A stretch of 64,000 bases of DNA from HXMU1428-3 sp965215715 (GCA_965215715.1 OZ244129.1:1302001-1366000), one strand, 5' to 3'. Counted from the stretch's first letter, positions 15,468 through 24,487 are shown. Program-made: numbers and translations. The notes: generated by a model from the letters alone, not told the origin.

Positions 15468-17036
15468 ATGGCACAATTTGATAAAGATGATGATAGTGTA
15501 GTTGTAGTTATTGGCTCTGGTGCTGGCGGCGGTGTTTTGGGCACTGACCTGGCGATCAAAGGCATTAAAACCGTTATTTTAGAAGCTGGTAAGCGCGAGA
15601 GCACTGAAAGCTTTGTGAATGATGAATGGGACAGTTTTGGGCAGTTGGCCTGGACAGATAAGCGCACTACGTCCGGTTCTTGGCGTATTGCTAATGATTT
15701 TTCTGGCTTGCCAACTTGGATTGTGAAATCTGTTGGCGGTGCCACCACCCACTGGGCTGGCGCTTCTTTGCGTTTTCAAGAACATGAATTTAAAACCAAA
15801 ACCACTTATGGCGATGTTCAAGGTGCAAACTTGCTGGACTGGCCGATAACTTTATCTGAACTAGAGCCTTATTATGCCAAAGCTGAAGATCGTATGGGTG
15901 TCACCCGCACAAACGGTATAGAAGGCCTTCCTGGTAATAATAATTATCTGGTTTTTGAAAAGGGTGCCAAAGCGCTTGGCTATAAAAATGTGCACACAGG
16001 TCGCATGGCGATTAACTCTAAAGAGCGCGATGGTCGACCAGGGTGTCAACAAGTTGGCTTTTGCTTCCAGGGTTGTAAATTTGGTGCGAAATGGTCAACA
16101 CTTTATGCTGAAATCCCTAAAGGGGAAGCTAGCGGTAATTTAGAAGTGCGCCCACAAGCTCATGTTTTGAGAATTGAGCATGACGCTTCTGGCAAGGTTA
16201 CCGGTGTGGTTTATGCTGATAAAGATGGCAATGAACAACGCCAAAAGGCAAGGGTTGTTTGTGTGGCTGGCAATTCTATTGAAAGCCCACGTATTTTGCT
16301 GAATTCTCATTCGTCTATGTTCCCTGATGGGTTGGGTAATTCCTATGGCCATGTTGGGCGCAACTATATGCGTCATATGACGGGCTCGGTTTATGCGATC
16401 TTTGACAAGCCTGTACGCATGTGGCGCGGTACGACAATGGCTGGCATCATTTCAGATGAAGCTCGTAACGACCCATCTCGCGGGTTTGTTGGTGGCTTTG
16501 AGATGGAAACGTTGTCAATTGGCATTCCGTTTATGGCTGCCTTCCTTAACCCTGGTGCCTGGGGCCGTGAATTTACAACGGCGATGGATGGTTATGAGAA
16601 CATGGCTGGTATGTGGCTTGTTGGTGAAGATATGCCACAAGAAACCAACCGGGTTACCTTGAGTGCGACTGAAAAAGACCAATATGGTATGCCGGCACCT
16701 AATGTTCACTTTGATGATCACCCCAATGACATTGCCATGCGCAATTATGCTTATAAGAAGGGTTCAGAGGTTTATGAAGCTGTGGGTGCGGTGAGAACCA
16801 TGCCTACACCGCCTTACCCTTCAACTCATAATCTTGGCACCAATAGAATGTCAGAAAAAGCACGCGATGGTGTTGTTGATAAATGGGGTCGCTCGCATGA
16901 GGTGAAAAACTTATTCGTCTCTGATGGCTCTGTGTTCACCACGGGCGGGGCTGAAAACCCAACCTTGACCATCGTTGCTCTGGCAACGCGTCAGGCTGAA
17001 TATATTGCCGACCAAATGGCAAAAGGTGATCTATAA
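15468..17036 (+). CDS. GMC-family FAD dehydrogenase (gluconate/polyol dehydrogenase-like large subunit)
   Basis: The 522-residue flavoprotein has the FAD-binding VVIGSGAGGGVLGTDLA at its start and no signal of its own, so it probably leaves the cell on the Tat signal of the upstream subunit. GGATTHWAGASLRF is a GMC motif. C193, C199 and C203 (C-x5-C-x3-C) match the place of the 3Fe-4S cluster in FAD-glucose and fructose dehydrogenases. The C-terminal substrate region reads STHNLGTNRM and DGSVFTTGGAENPTLTIVALATRQA. It should oxidise an alcohol or sugar group in the periplasm. The cytochrome c subunit that normally accepts the electrons is not next to it. The substrate is unknown. Confidence 0.85.
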   Translation: MAQFDKDDDSVVVVIGSGAGGGVLGTDLAIKGIKTVILEAGKRESTESFVNDEWDSFGQLAWTDKRTTSGSWRIANDFSGLPTWIVKSVGGATTHWAGASLRFQEHEFKTKTTYGDVQGANLLDWPITLSELEPYYAKAEDRMGVTRTNGIEGLPGNNNYLVFEKGAKALGYKNVHTGRMAINSKERDGRPGCQQVGFCFQGCKFGAKWSTLYAEIPKGEASGNLEVRPQAHVLRIEHDASGKVTGVVYADKDGNEQRQKARVVCVAGNSIESPRILLNSHSSMFPDGLGNSYGHVGRNYMRHMTGSVYAIFDKPVRMWRGTTMAGIISDEARNDPSRGFVGGFEMETLSIGIPFMAAFLNPGAWGREFTTAMDGYENMAGMWLVGEDMPQETNRVTLSATEKDQYGMPAPNVHFDDHPNDIAMRNYAYKKGSEVYEAVGAVRTMPTPPYPSTHNLGTNRMSEKARDGVVDKWGRSHEVKNLFVSDGSVFTTGGAENPTLTIVALATRQAEYIADQMAKGDL

Positions 17037-17070
17037 GAGCTCTTCTAAAATGATCAACTTATAAACGGAT

Positions 17071-17157
17071 GGAGTGAACATTTTGTTCACTCCATTTATA
17101 ATAAAAATAATAATGACTTACCTTAGAGGCAAAACATTCTTGTTTTGCCTTTTTTTA
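17071..17157 (+). terminator. Two hairpins ending the VOC-GMC operon, the second a Rho-independent terminator
   Basis: GGAGTGAACA and TGTTCACTCC form a 10-bp stem at 17071-17093. Then AGGCAAAACA-TTCT-TGTTTTGCCT (17127-17150), followed by a run of T to 17157, is a textbook terminator. It separates the operon from the monooxygenase gene. Confidence 0.8.
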
Positions 17158-17312
17158 TATTCTGCAGTCAGAATTTATACCCCTCAATCTTTTTTATATC
17201 CAAAGATATTATTTATGAAAAGAAAAGCATCTTTCTTACTTGGAGTGAGAGGCTTTTTTTGCTTTAATGGGCCCTGTAATATTTCTGTGATATGTCTATT
17301 TGGGGAGCTGTT

Positions 17313-19109
17313 ATGAGTGAAGGTAATTATAATCAAGAAATAACTGATTGGCTCATGGCTTTTGACACAGCCTTACAACATGCTGACATAGATGGTCTTT
17401 GCGCGTTATTTCAGGACGAATGCTACTGGCGTGATCTCGTCACTTTTACATGGAATATCAAGACGCTGGAAAGCCAAAATGACATTCGTGATATGGTGCA
17501 AAGCCAACTTTCTCACATCAAACCATCAAACTGGCAAATCGACGGGGATGCCAGCCATAACGATGGTGTTACAGAAAGCTTTTTCACCTTTGAAACAGAA
17601 CAAGCCAGAGGGCGTGGTTATGTGCGCTTGAAAGAAGGCAAGTGCTGGACTTTGTTGACCACCATGGTTGAACTGAAAGGGTATGAGGAACGCAAAGGGA
17701 TAACCCGGGAACAAGGTGTTGATCATGGGATTGATACTGAGCGGACCACCTGGAAAGAGAAACGAGATAAAGAACAAGCGGAATTGGGATATACCGAATA
17801 CCCCTATTGTGTGATCATTGGTGGGGGCCAGGGAGGTATTATTTTGGGTGCGCGTTTGCGCCGCTTAAATGTTCCTACAATCATTATTGAAAAGAATGAT
17901 CGGCCTGGGGATAGCTGGCGCAACCGTTATAAGTCTTTGTGCTTACATGACCCTGTTTGGTATGACCATTTGCCCTACATGCCTTTTCCTGATCATTGGC
18001 CTGTCTTTGCTCCAAAAGATCAAATCGGTGATTGGCTTGAAATGTACACAAAGATCATGGAACTGAATTACTGGGGCAAAACCGAATGTAAAAGCGCTCA
18101 TTATGATGAAGATACTGGTGACTGGACGGTTAATGTTGTTAGAGACGGCGAGCCGGTTACGTTAAAGCCGAAGCAATTGGTCATGGCAACGGGCATGTCT
18201 GGCAAAGCGAACATTCCTGATTTTCCTGGCCTTGACGGTTTTGAAGGTGAGTTCCAACACTCCAGCCAACACCCCGGGCCTGATGGTTATCAGGGGAAGA
18301 AATGCGTTGTTGTGGGCTCTAATAATTCTGCACATGATATTGCTGCTGCTTTATGGGAAAATGGAGCTGATGTAACCATGGTTCAGCGCTCTTCAACTCA
18401 TGTTTGTAAATCTGACACTTTAATGGAAGTGGCCCTGGGCGGTCTTTATTCTGAAGAAGCGGTTGCCAAGGGGATTGACCATCATACAGCCGATATGATT
18501 TTTGCTTCTCTCCCTTATAAAATCCTGCCTGACTTGCAAAAACCTGTTTATGAAGAAATAGAAGCGCGCGATAAGGACTTTTACGATCGTTTGAAAAAAG
18601 CCGGCTTCATGCTTGATTTTGGTGAGGATGGTTCAGGCATCTTTTTGAAATATCTTCGCCGTGGGTCTGGTTATTATATTGATGTTGGTGCCTGTGATTT
18701 GGTTATTGATGGAAAAATCAAGCTCAAAAGCGGTGTTGAGATTAAGGAAGTGAAACCAAACTCTGTTGTCTTTAATGATGGCTCTGAGAGTGAGGCTGAT
18801 CTGATTGTTGCGGCTACCGGTTATGGCTCTATGAACGGTTGGGCGGCAGATCTTATTTCTCAAGATATGGCTGACAAGTTGGGTAAATGTTGGGGGTTGG
18901 GCTCTGACACCCAAAAAGATCCTGGCCCCTGGGAAGGGGAGCTACGCAATATGTGGAAGCCAACCCAACAAGAAAATTTCTGGTTTCATGGTGGTAACTT
19001 GCATCAATCAAGGCACTATTCTCAGTTCTTGTCTTTGCAAATAAAGGCACGCATGGAGGGGCTTAACACGCCTGTCTATGCTTTGGCGCCTGTGCATCAT
19101 CTAAAATGA
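17313..19109 (+). CDS. Flavin-containing monooxygenase with N-terminal SnoaL/NTF2-like domain
   Basis: The protein has 598 residues. An NTF2/SnoaL-like fold (about 5-115, FDTALQHADIDGLCALFQDECYW) precedes a class B flavin monooxygenase. The first Rossmann motif is IIGGGQGGIILGARL near 170 for FAD. The FMO-type FEGEFQHSSQH lies near 310. The second Rossmann motif is VVGSNNSAHDIAAAL near 333 for NADPH. ATAATGYG-like VAATGYGSM is near 500. Such enzymes oxygenate ketones or soft nucleophiles in the cytoplasm. I chose ATG 17313 because GGGGAG lies 5 nt upstream; the ATG at 17292 has no such site. It has its own transcription unit after a terminator. Its substrate is unknown; its place beside carbonyl-forming dehydrogenases suggests a ketone. 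Confidence 0.85.
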   Translation: MSEGNYNQEITDWLMAFDTALQHADIDGLCALFQDECYWRDLVTFTWNIKTLESQNDIRDMVQSQLSHIKPSNWQIDGDASHNDGVTESFFTFETEQARGRGYVRLKEGKCWTLLTTMVELKGYEERKGITREQGVDHGIDTERTTWKEKRDKEQAELGYTEYPYCVIIGGGQGGIILGARLRRLNVPTIIIEKNDRPGDSWRNRYKSLCLHDPVWYDHLPYMPFPDHWPVFAPKDQIGDWLEMYTKIMELNYWGKTECKSAHYDEDTGDWTVNVVRDGEPVTLKPKQLVMATGMSGKANIPDFPGLDGFEGEFQHSSQHPGPDGYQGKKCVVVGSNNSAHDIAAALWENGADVTMVQRSSTHVCKSDTLMEVALGGLYSEEAVAKGIDHHTADMIFASLPYKILPDLQKPVYEEIEARDKDFYDRLKKAGFMLDFGEDGSGIFLKYLRRGSGYYIDVGACDLVIDGKIKLKSGVEIKEVKPNSVVFNDGSESEADLIVAATGYGSMNGWAADLISQDMADKLGKCWGLGSDTQKDPGPWEGELRNMWKPTQQENFWFHGGNLHQSRHYSQFLSLQIKARMEGLNTPVYALAPVHHLK

Positions 19110-19119
19110 TTGATGTGTC

Positions 19120-19151
19120 TTCCCAGAACAAAAAAGCTTTCGCTCTGGGAA
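19120..19151. terminator. Hairpin between monooxygenase and gatB (weak terminator)
   Basis: TTCCCAGA (19120-19127) and TCTGGGAA (19144-19151) pair perfectly around a 16-nt loop, between two convergent genes. There is no clear T-run after it, so termination here is only probable. Confidence 0.4.
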
Positions 19152-19184
19152 ATGAAGAGGGAAACTAACCGTAATGCTCGTTTT

Positions 19185-20648
19185 TTAAAGCCCTAGTTTT
19201 TCTTTTAGGATTTCATTGACTGCTTGTGGGTTGGCTTTGCCTTTGCTTTCTTTCATTACTTGACCAACAAACCAACCGAGCAGCTGTGGTTTTTCTTTCA
19301 CCTGCTCCACTTGGCCAGGATTGTTGGCAATGATATCATCAACAATGGCCTCAATAGCGCCTGTGTCTGTCACCTGTTTCATGCCGCGCTCTTCAACGAT
19401 TTTGGCCGGGTCGCCCCCTTCTTGCCAAACAATGTCAAACAGGTCTTTGGCGATTTTGCCGGAAATGTCGCCCTTAGAAATCAAATCAACCACACCGCCC
19501 AATTGATCAGCACTGATCGGGCTGGTGGCAATTTCTTTGCCTTCTTTGTTTAAGCGGCCAAAATATTCATTGATCACCCAGTTAGCAGCCAATTTGGCAT
19601 CGCGCCCTTTGGCAACTTCTTCAAAAAAGTCACTGGAGGCCCGGTCAGAGACCAACACGCCTGCGTCATACGGGGACAGGCCAAACTTTTCAATAAAACG
19701 GTCTTTTTTCTCATCGGGCAGCTCTGGTAAGTCAGCTTTCAGCGTGTCAACAAAGCTTTGGTCAAACTCTAGTGGCAACAGGTCTGGGCAGGGAAAATAG
19801 CGGTAATCATGCGCTTCTTCTTTTGAGCGCATTGACCGGGTCACCCCAGATTTTGGATCAAACAACCGGGTCTCTTGGTCAATTTTACCGCCATCTTCCA
19901 GAACGTCGATTTGCCGGCCCACTTCATAATCAATGGCCTGGCCAATAAAACGGATGGAGTTTACGTTTTTGGTCTCTGTACGCGTGCCAAGTTCTTCTCC
20001 TGGGCGGCGCACAGAAACGTTCACGTCTGCTCGCATAGAGCCTTGCTCCATATTGCCATCACATGTGCCCAAATAGCGCAAAATTGTGCGCAGCTTGGTT
20101 ACATAGGCTCTGGCTTGCTCACTGGAGCGGATATCTGGTTTTGATACGATCTCCATCAAAGCTACACCAGTGCGGTTAAAGTCCACATAGGAATAATCAG
20201 GATGTTGGTCATGCAAGCTCTTACCTGCGTCTTGTTCTAGATGCAAACGCTCAATGCCCACCTCATGGGTACTGCCATCTTTCAAATCAATCAGCACTTG
20301 GCCTTCGCCTACAATGGGGAATTGAAATTGCGAGATTTGATAGCCTTGGGGCAAATCAGGATAGAAATAATTCTTGCGGTCAAAGCGGGAGAACAAATTG
20401 ATCTGCGCTTTTAATCCCAATCCTGTGCGCACAGCTTGGGCCACACATTCTTGGTTGATCACCGGCAACATGCCTGGCATGGCCGCATCAACCAAAGACA
20501 CATGGTCATTCGGGTCGCCGCCAAATTCTGTTGAAGCGCCAGAAAATAACTTTGAATTTGAGGTCACCTGCGCATGCACTTCAAGGCCGATCACGACCTC
20601 CCATGGTCCTGTTGCCCCTTCGACGAAATTTTTATTTTCCACTGACAT
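19185..20648 (-). CDS. gatB: Aspartyl/glutamyl-tRNA amidotransferase subunit B
   Basis: The 487-residue protein starts with the family signature WEVVIGLEVHAQVTSNSKLFSGAS and continues with YFYPDLPQGYQISQ and FNRTGVALMEIVSKPD. The C-terminal YqeY-like tail domain is complete, ending QAVNEILKEKLGL. GatCAB converts Glu-tRNA(Gln) and Asp-tRNA(Asn) to the amide forms. I took the ATG at 20648 behind AGAGGG; a TTG just before it is also in frame. It is separated from gatC-gatA by about 1.9 kb that holds a serine hydrolase on the other strand. Confidence 0.96.
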   Translation of the reverse strand: MSVENKNFVEGATGPWEVVIGLEVHAQVTSNSKLFSGASTEFGGDPNDHVSLVDAAMPGMLPVINQECVAQAVRTGLGLKAQINLFSRFDRKNYFYPDLPQGYQISQFQFPIVGEGQVLIDLKDGSTHEVGIERLHLEQDAGKSLHDQHPDYSYVDFNRTGVALMEIVSKPDIRSSEQARAYVTKLRTILRYLGTCDGNMEQGSMRADVNVSVRRPGEELGTRTETKNVNSIRFIGQAIDYEVGRQIDVLEDGGKIDQETRLFDPKSGVTRSMRSKEEAHDYRYFPCPDLLPLEFDQSFVDTLKADLPELPDEKKDRFIEKFGLSPYDAGVLVSDRASSDFFEEVAKGRDAKLAANWVINEYFGRLNKEGKEIATSPISADQLGGVVDLISKGDISGKIAKDLFDIVWQEGGDPAKIVEERGMKQVTDTGAIEAIVDDIIANNPGQVEQVKEKPQLLGWFVGQVMKESKGKANPQAVNEILKEKLGL

Positions 20649-20870
20649 CAACAGCCCTCTTAAATCACTTTTTAAAACAGCCTAACCACCCTTTAAATAA
20701 CTCATTTTGGGTCAGTTTATTGGCTTATGAAAACGTGTTTAACCTAATCATTGAACAAGAGCAATATTACCGATCAGAGTTTTTCCAATTTTATCAGTGC
20801 TGGCCCCCTGACATCGGTCATATTTTGCTGCTAAACTGGCTGTAAAGAGTTCAAAAACTAGGCAAATTTC

Positions 20871-22073
20871 ATGAAAAAGCTTCTTTATGGTGTCGCTGGC
20901 CTTGGCATTTTATCACTCCTGACAGTGGGTGTTTTGCTGTATCAATACCCCTATTTGCCCGCCATTATCGATGAGGGCTTTCCCAGCTGGAAATGGCCCG
21001 CAAAAGGCATTTATGTCAAAGTCACTGGAGAGCCAGTTGCTTGGCCGCAAAAAGAAAAACTATCAAGCACCTCGCAAAGCCCGACAAACTCTAAATTGCT
21101 CACTTTGATTAAAGAGAGCGAGACCGATGCGCTTTTAGCTTACCATAAGGGTAAACTCAAATTTGCCTATTACCGGCCCGATATGGCCCCTGACACTCAG
21201 TTTAATTCTTATTCCATGGCCAAGAGTTTGATTGGTTTTTTGGTGCTCAAAGCGATTGATGAGGGGGAAATTGACGGCCTTGACAGCCCGATTGGACATT
21301 ATCTTCTTAGCCTCAAAGATGAGAATTTGCGCAAATTGCCCATTGAGAAATTTCTGACCATGCGCTCTGGCCTGTTGTTTGAGCAAAAGAAGATTTCAAA
21401 ACCGCTGGCAAGAGATGCCAAACGCCCCCAAGACAAAGATGCCTCCAACCCGTTTACACCTTTGGCTCGCACGCATATAGAGGGGCTGGCCAGCGCCCAA
21501 CCGTTGCTAAAGCTGCCCGCTAACCCCAAATTTGATTACCACTATCAAAATATAAACAGCGCTTTGCTGGGCGCTATGCTAACAGCCATTTATAAAAAGC
21601 CTCTCAATGAGATTTTATCTGAAAAAATATGGAAACCGGCTGGCGCTTCTCATGCTAGATGGCGCACTTACACTCAAGACGGGGCAGTGACGCCTTATTG
21701 CTGTTTGTTTGCCAAAGCACGCGATTGGGGCAAAGTTGGCATATTCCTGGCTCAAAATGGCAGCCAAGCCAACCCCTTTTTATCTGAGTACACCAGAAAG
21801 CTCATTAATGCCCACAGGTATGATAAATCTTTGTTGGTTGATGGGGTTTACGGGCTGCATGTGCGCCATGATGTTCTTGATCGGAAGGGTGAACCCTTAC
21901 AAGGGCCCTTTACCTACTTTATCGGCCATGGTGGCCAATTGGTTTATCTGAAACCTGAAAATGATTTGGTGGTGGTTCGCTTTGGGCGCCGCCACACGCT
22001 GTTGCACTCAACGCTTTATTTCATCTGGCGAGAAATTTTGGAGACAGAGAGAAAGACAGCTGGTGCTCATTGA
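20871..22073 (+). CDS. Membrane-anchored PBP/beta-lactamase-family serine hydrolase
   Basis: The 400-residue protein has one N-terminal membrane segment (about 3-24, YGVAGLGILSLLTVGVLLY) and an outward class C beta-lactamase-like domain. The three active-site elements can be seen: SMAK (S115-x-x-K118), YQN in DYHYQNINSALLG, and HGG in FIGHGGQLVYLKP. Such proteins are esterases, peptidases or penicillin-binding-protein relatives; most are not resistance enzymes. It is divergent from gatB, and a long hairpin follows its stop. Confidence 0.85.
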   Translation: MKKLLYGVAGLGILSLLTVGVLLYQYPYLPAIIDEGFPSWKWPAKGIYVKVTGEPVAWPQKEKLSSTSQSPTNSKLLTLIKESETDALLAYHKGKLKFAYYRPDMAPDTQFNSYSMAKSLIGFLVLKAIDEGEIDGLDSPIGHYLLSLKDENLRKLPIEKFLTMRSGLLFEQKKISKPLARDAKRPQDKDASNPFTPLARTHIEGLASAQPLLKLPANPKFDYHYQNINSALLGAMLTAIYKKPLNEILSEKIWKPAGASHARWRTYTQDGAVTPYCCLFAKARDWGKVGIFLAQNGSQANPFLSEYTRKLINAHRYDKSLLVDGVYGLHVRHDVLDRKGEPLQGPFTYFIGHGGQLVYLKPENDLVVVRFGRRHTLLHSTLYFIWREILETERKTAGAH

Positions 22074-22088
22074 ATTTTAGCCAGAACT

Positions 22089-22210
22089 CCCCTTACTTTT
22101 CATGGTGAGACTTTGGCATTTTTAAAAGCTATGTCAAGGATTTCACTTGCGCTCCGCGTCCTTGACATAGCTTTTAAAAATGCAAAAATCTAACCATGAA
22201 AAGTAAGGGG
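22089..22210. repeat. 122-nt near-perfect inverted repeat (long hairpin) between convergent genes
   Basis: The outer arms (22089-22106 and 22193-22210) pair over 18 bp, from CCCCTTAC inward. The inner arms (22116-22140 and 22159-22183) pair over 25 bp, from GCATTTTT inward. Between them is a symmetric 9/9-nt internal loop, and an 18-nt terminal loop contains GCGCTCCGCG. No mismatch occurs in the 43 paired positions. There is no T-run and no frame. It could terminate both convergent genes (stops at 22073 and 22231), but it is far longer than ordinary terminators and looks like a miniature inverted-repeat element. I see no second copy in the window. Confidence 0.85.
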
Positions 22211-22230
22211 CCAATTAAGCGTTTGTTGCT

Positions 22231-22542
22231 TTATTTATCTTGGCGTTTTTCATCCAGCTTTTCTTCTTCATACTGGATGAACCAACCAATCATCTGCCGC
22301 CACAAAGCTTCAATCAGGCGCGGTGGCACGCCTTCTTGCTCAGCATGGCCCCTGACCTTTTCAATCACTTGCTGAATGCGCCATGGCACGGTGGCATCTT
22401 CTGGGTTTTCTTTAAATTTCCAGGCCATGTCAACGTAGGTGAACCGCTCGCCGATTAGCTTGACCAATTGCTCATCTAGCCGGTCAATCTCTTGGCGAAC
22501 ATCTTCCATAGAGGTGCATTCTTGCGGTTTTTTATTGACCAT
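22231..22542 (-). CDS. Chorismate mutase (AroQ-type)
   Basis: The 103-residue all-helical protein contains MEDVRQEIDRLDEQLVKLIGERFTYVDMAWKFK, the first helix of AroQ/PchB-type mutases, with the basic residues that hold chorismate. It ends with a second helical part, LIEALWRQMIGWFIQYEEEK. It turns chorismate into prephenate; isochorismate-pyruvate lyases share the fold. The ATG at 22542 lies one base after the gatA stop, with GTGGTGGGGA upstream, so it is the third gene of a gatC-gatA operon. Confidence 0.85.
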   Translation of the reverse strand: MVNKKPQECTSMEDVRQEIDRLDEQLVKLIGERFTYVDMAWKFKENPEDATVPWRIQQVIEKVRGHAEQEGVPPRLIEALWRQMIGWFIQYEEEKLDEKRQDK

Positions 22543-22543
22543 T

Positions 22544-24022
22544 TTATCCCCACCACTTCTCAGGTTCAGGCAAATCACCAGCGGCCTCTTCAATCACTTT
22601 GGCCGTTTTAAATAAGGTGCCTTCATCAAACGGCTTGCCAATTAATTGTAAACCTAAAGGCAAACCTGTTGAAGACTGACCGGCTGGCACTGAAATGCCG
22701 GGCAGGCCTGCCATATTGACCGTAACTGTGAAAATGTCATTGAGATACATTTCCAGCGGATCGCCAGATTTCTCGCCCATAGCAAAGGCCGGGCTTGGTG
22801 TTGTTGGGGTCAACAACACATCAACGTCTTGGAACACGGCGTCAAAGTCTTGCTTGATGCGGGTTCTGACCTTTTGGGCCTTTAAATAATAAGCGTCATA
22901 ATAACCAGCAGACAGCACATAGGTGCCCATTAGGATACGCCGCTTAACTTCAGCGCCAAAACCTTCAGCCCGGCTGTTTTCATACATGCTGATGATATCA
23001 TCACCTTCAACACGCAAACCATATTTCACCCCATCATAACGGGCCAAATTAGAAGAAGCTTCAGCAGGCGCTACAATGTAATAGGCTGGCAAGGCGTATT
23101 TTGTGTGGGGTAAGCTAACCTCTTTAATCTTAGCGCCAGCCTCCTTGAACCATTCAATGCCTTGTTGCCATAAATCTTCAATTTCCTGGCCCATGCCTTC
23201 AACGCGGTATTCTTTCGGGATACCAATGGTCAGGCCTTTGACTTTCTCCCCCATGGCCGCGCGATAGTCTGGCACCGGCCGATCAACGCAGGTGGTGTCT
23301 TTTTGATCATGGCTGGCCATGACTTGCAACATAAGTGCAGCGTCTTCTACTGAACGGGTAATCGGCCCGGCTTGATCAAGGCTGGAGGCAAAGGCCACAA
23401 TGCCCCAGCGCGAAACACGCCCATATGTTGGCTTTAGCCCCACCGTGCCGGTAAAAGCTGCAGGCTGGCGAATAGAGCCGCCGGTGTCTGTTGCTGTGGC
23501 TGCGGCACAAAGATGGGCGGCAACCGCACTGGCTGAGCCGCCTGATGAGCCGCCTGGCACCAATTGCGCATCATCGCCCTCGCGACGCCAGGGATTTATG
23601 CACGGCCCATAAAAGCTGGTTTCATTGGATGAACCCATGGCAAATTCATCCAAGTTCAATTTACCAAGCATGACGGCCCCTGCATCCCACAAATTGCTGG
23701 TCACAGTTGATTCATAAGGGGGCTCAAAGCCGTCTAAAATATGTGAACAGGCTGTGGTGCGCACGTCTTTGGTGCAAAATAAATCTTTAATACCAAGTGG
23801 CACGCCTTCTAACAAACCGGCCTCATTTTTGCCAATCCGCTCATCTGAGGCTTTGGCCATATCCAACGCTTTTTCAGGGGTTGGCAAAATGAAGGCGTTC
23901 AAGGCCTTGTTGGCCTTCTCGATCTCATCTAAATGCGCTTGGGTGTATTCTTGGGATGAAAAATCACCATTATCTAGCCCTTCGCGTGCCTCTACGATGG
24001 TTAAATCAATCAAATCGCTCAT
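22544..24022 (-). CDS. gatA: Aspartyl/glutamyl-tRNA amidotransferase subunit A
   Basis: The 492-residue amidase-signature protein carries the catalytic triad motifs: lysine in GVPLGIKDLF, the cis-serine in VPGGSSGGSASAVAAH, and the nucleophile serine in TDTGGSIRQPA. It releases ammonia from glutamine for the GatCAB reaction. It follows gatC by 6 nt and runs directly into the chorismate mutase gene. Confidence 0.97.
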   Translation of the reverse strand: MSDLIDLTIVEAREGLDNGDFSSQEYTQAHLDEIEKANKALNAFILPTPEKALDMAKASDERIGKNEAGLLEGVPLGIKDLFCTKDVRTTACSHILDGFEPPYESTVTSNLWDAGAVMLGKLNLDEFAMGSSNETSFYGPCINPWRREGDDAQLVPGGSSGGSASAVAAHLCAAATATDTGGSIRQPAAFTGTVGLKPTYGRVSRWGIVAFASSLDQAGPITRSVEDAALMLQVMASHDQKDTTCVDRPVPDYRAAMGEKVKGLTIGIPKEYRVEGMGQEIEDLWQQGIEWFKEAGAKIKEVSLPHTKYALPAYYIVAPAEASSNLARYDGVKYGLRVEGDDIISMYENSRAEGFGAEVKRRILMGTYVLSAGYYDAYYLKAQKVRTRIKQDFDAVFQDVDVLLTPTTPSPAFAMGEKSGDPLEMYLNDIFTVTVNMAGLPGISVPAGQSSTGLPLGLQLIGKPFDEGTLFKTAKVIEEAAGDLPEPEKWWG

Positions 24023-24028
24023 AACCGT

Positions 24029-24316
24029 TTACTCCACCACCTTGGGCACAACAAAGAAATTATCTTCACTCATCGGCGCATTTTTGGTCACGCGCTGTGC
24101 ATAGCCACCATCAGTCACTTCATCTTCGCGCATTTTCATGGCTGTTTCGACAGCACTGGTCATTGGTTCCACATCATCGGTGTCAACTTCATCAAGTTCA
24201 CCAACCCAGGTCAGAATGGTACTCAGCTCACTCTCGAGCGCTTTGGCCTCTTCTGACGTCACCTTCACACGTGCCAAATGAGCGATTTTGCGCACGGTTT
24301 CTTCATTAATTTGCAT
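24029..24316 (-). CDS. gatC: Aspartyl/glutamyl-tRNA amidotransferase subunit C
   Basis: This 95-residue protein starts MQINEETVRKIAHLARVKVTSEEA and contains DEVDTDDVEPMTSAV and an ending VPKVVE, all typical of GatC, which wraps around GatA and GatB and stabilises the complex. It is the first gene of the gatC-gatA-chorismate mutase unit. Confidence 0.95.
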   Translation of the reverse strand: MQINEETVRKIAHLARVKVTSEEAKALESELSTILTWVGELDEVDTDDVEPMTSAVETAMKMREDEVTDGGYAQRVTKNAPMSEDNFFVVPKVVE

Positions 24317-24453
24317 AGTTTACAACCCTGTTTAGCGTTTGGGAGGTAAGGACGATGTTGCTTTGCATCGCCTGTTCAATTCTTATCAAGCCCACTTCAT
24401 AGCCCGGCCAGCATTTTGCTGCAAGCGTTTTACAAGAACGGGTTTTAAATGTG

Positions 24454-24487
24454 AAAAAGCCCCTTGCCTTGAATATAGGCAAAGGGC
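24454..24487 (-). terminator. Rho-independent terminator after the HTH gene
   Basis: On the minus strand GCCCTTTGCCT, a 7-nt loop, and AGGCAAGGGGC form an 11-bp stem (one G-U pair) followed by TTTTT. It lies 30 nt after the stop of the 24517-24981 gene. Confidence 0.85.
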
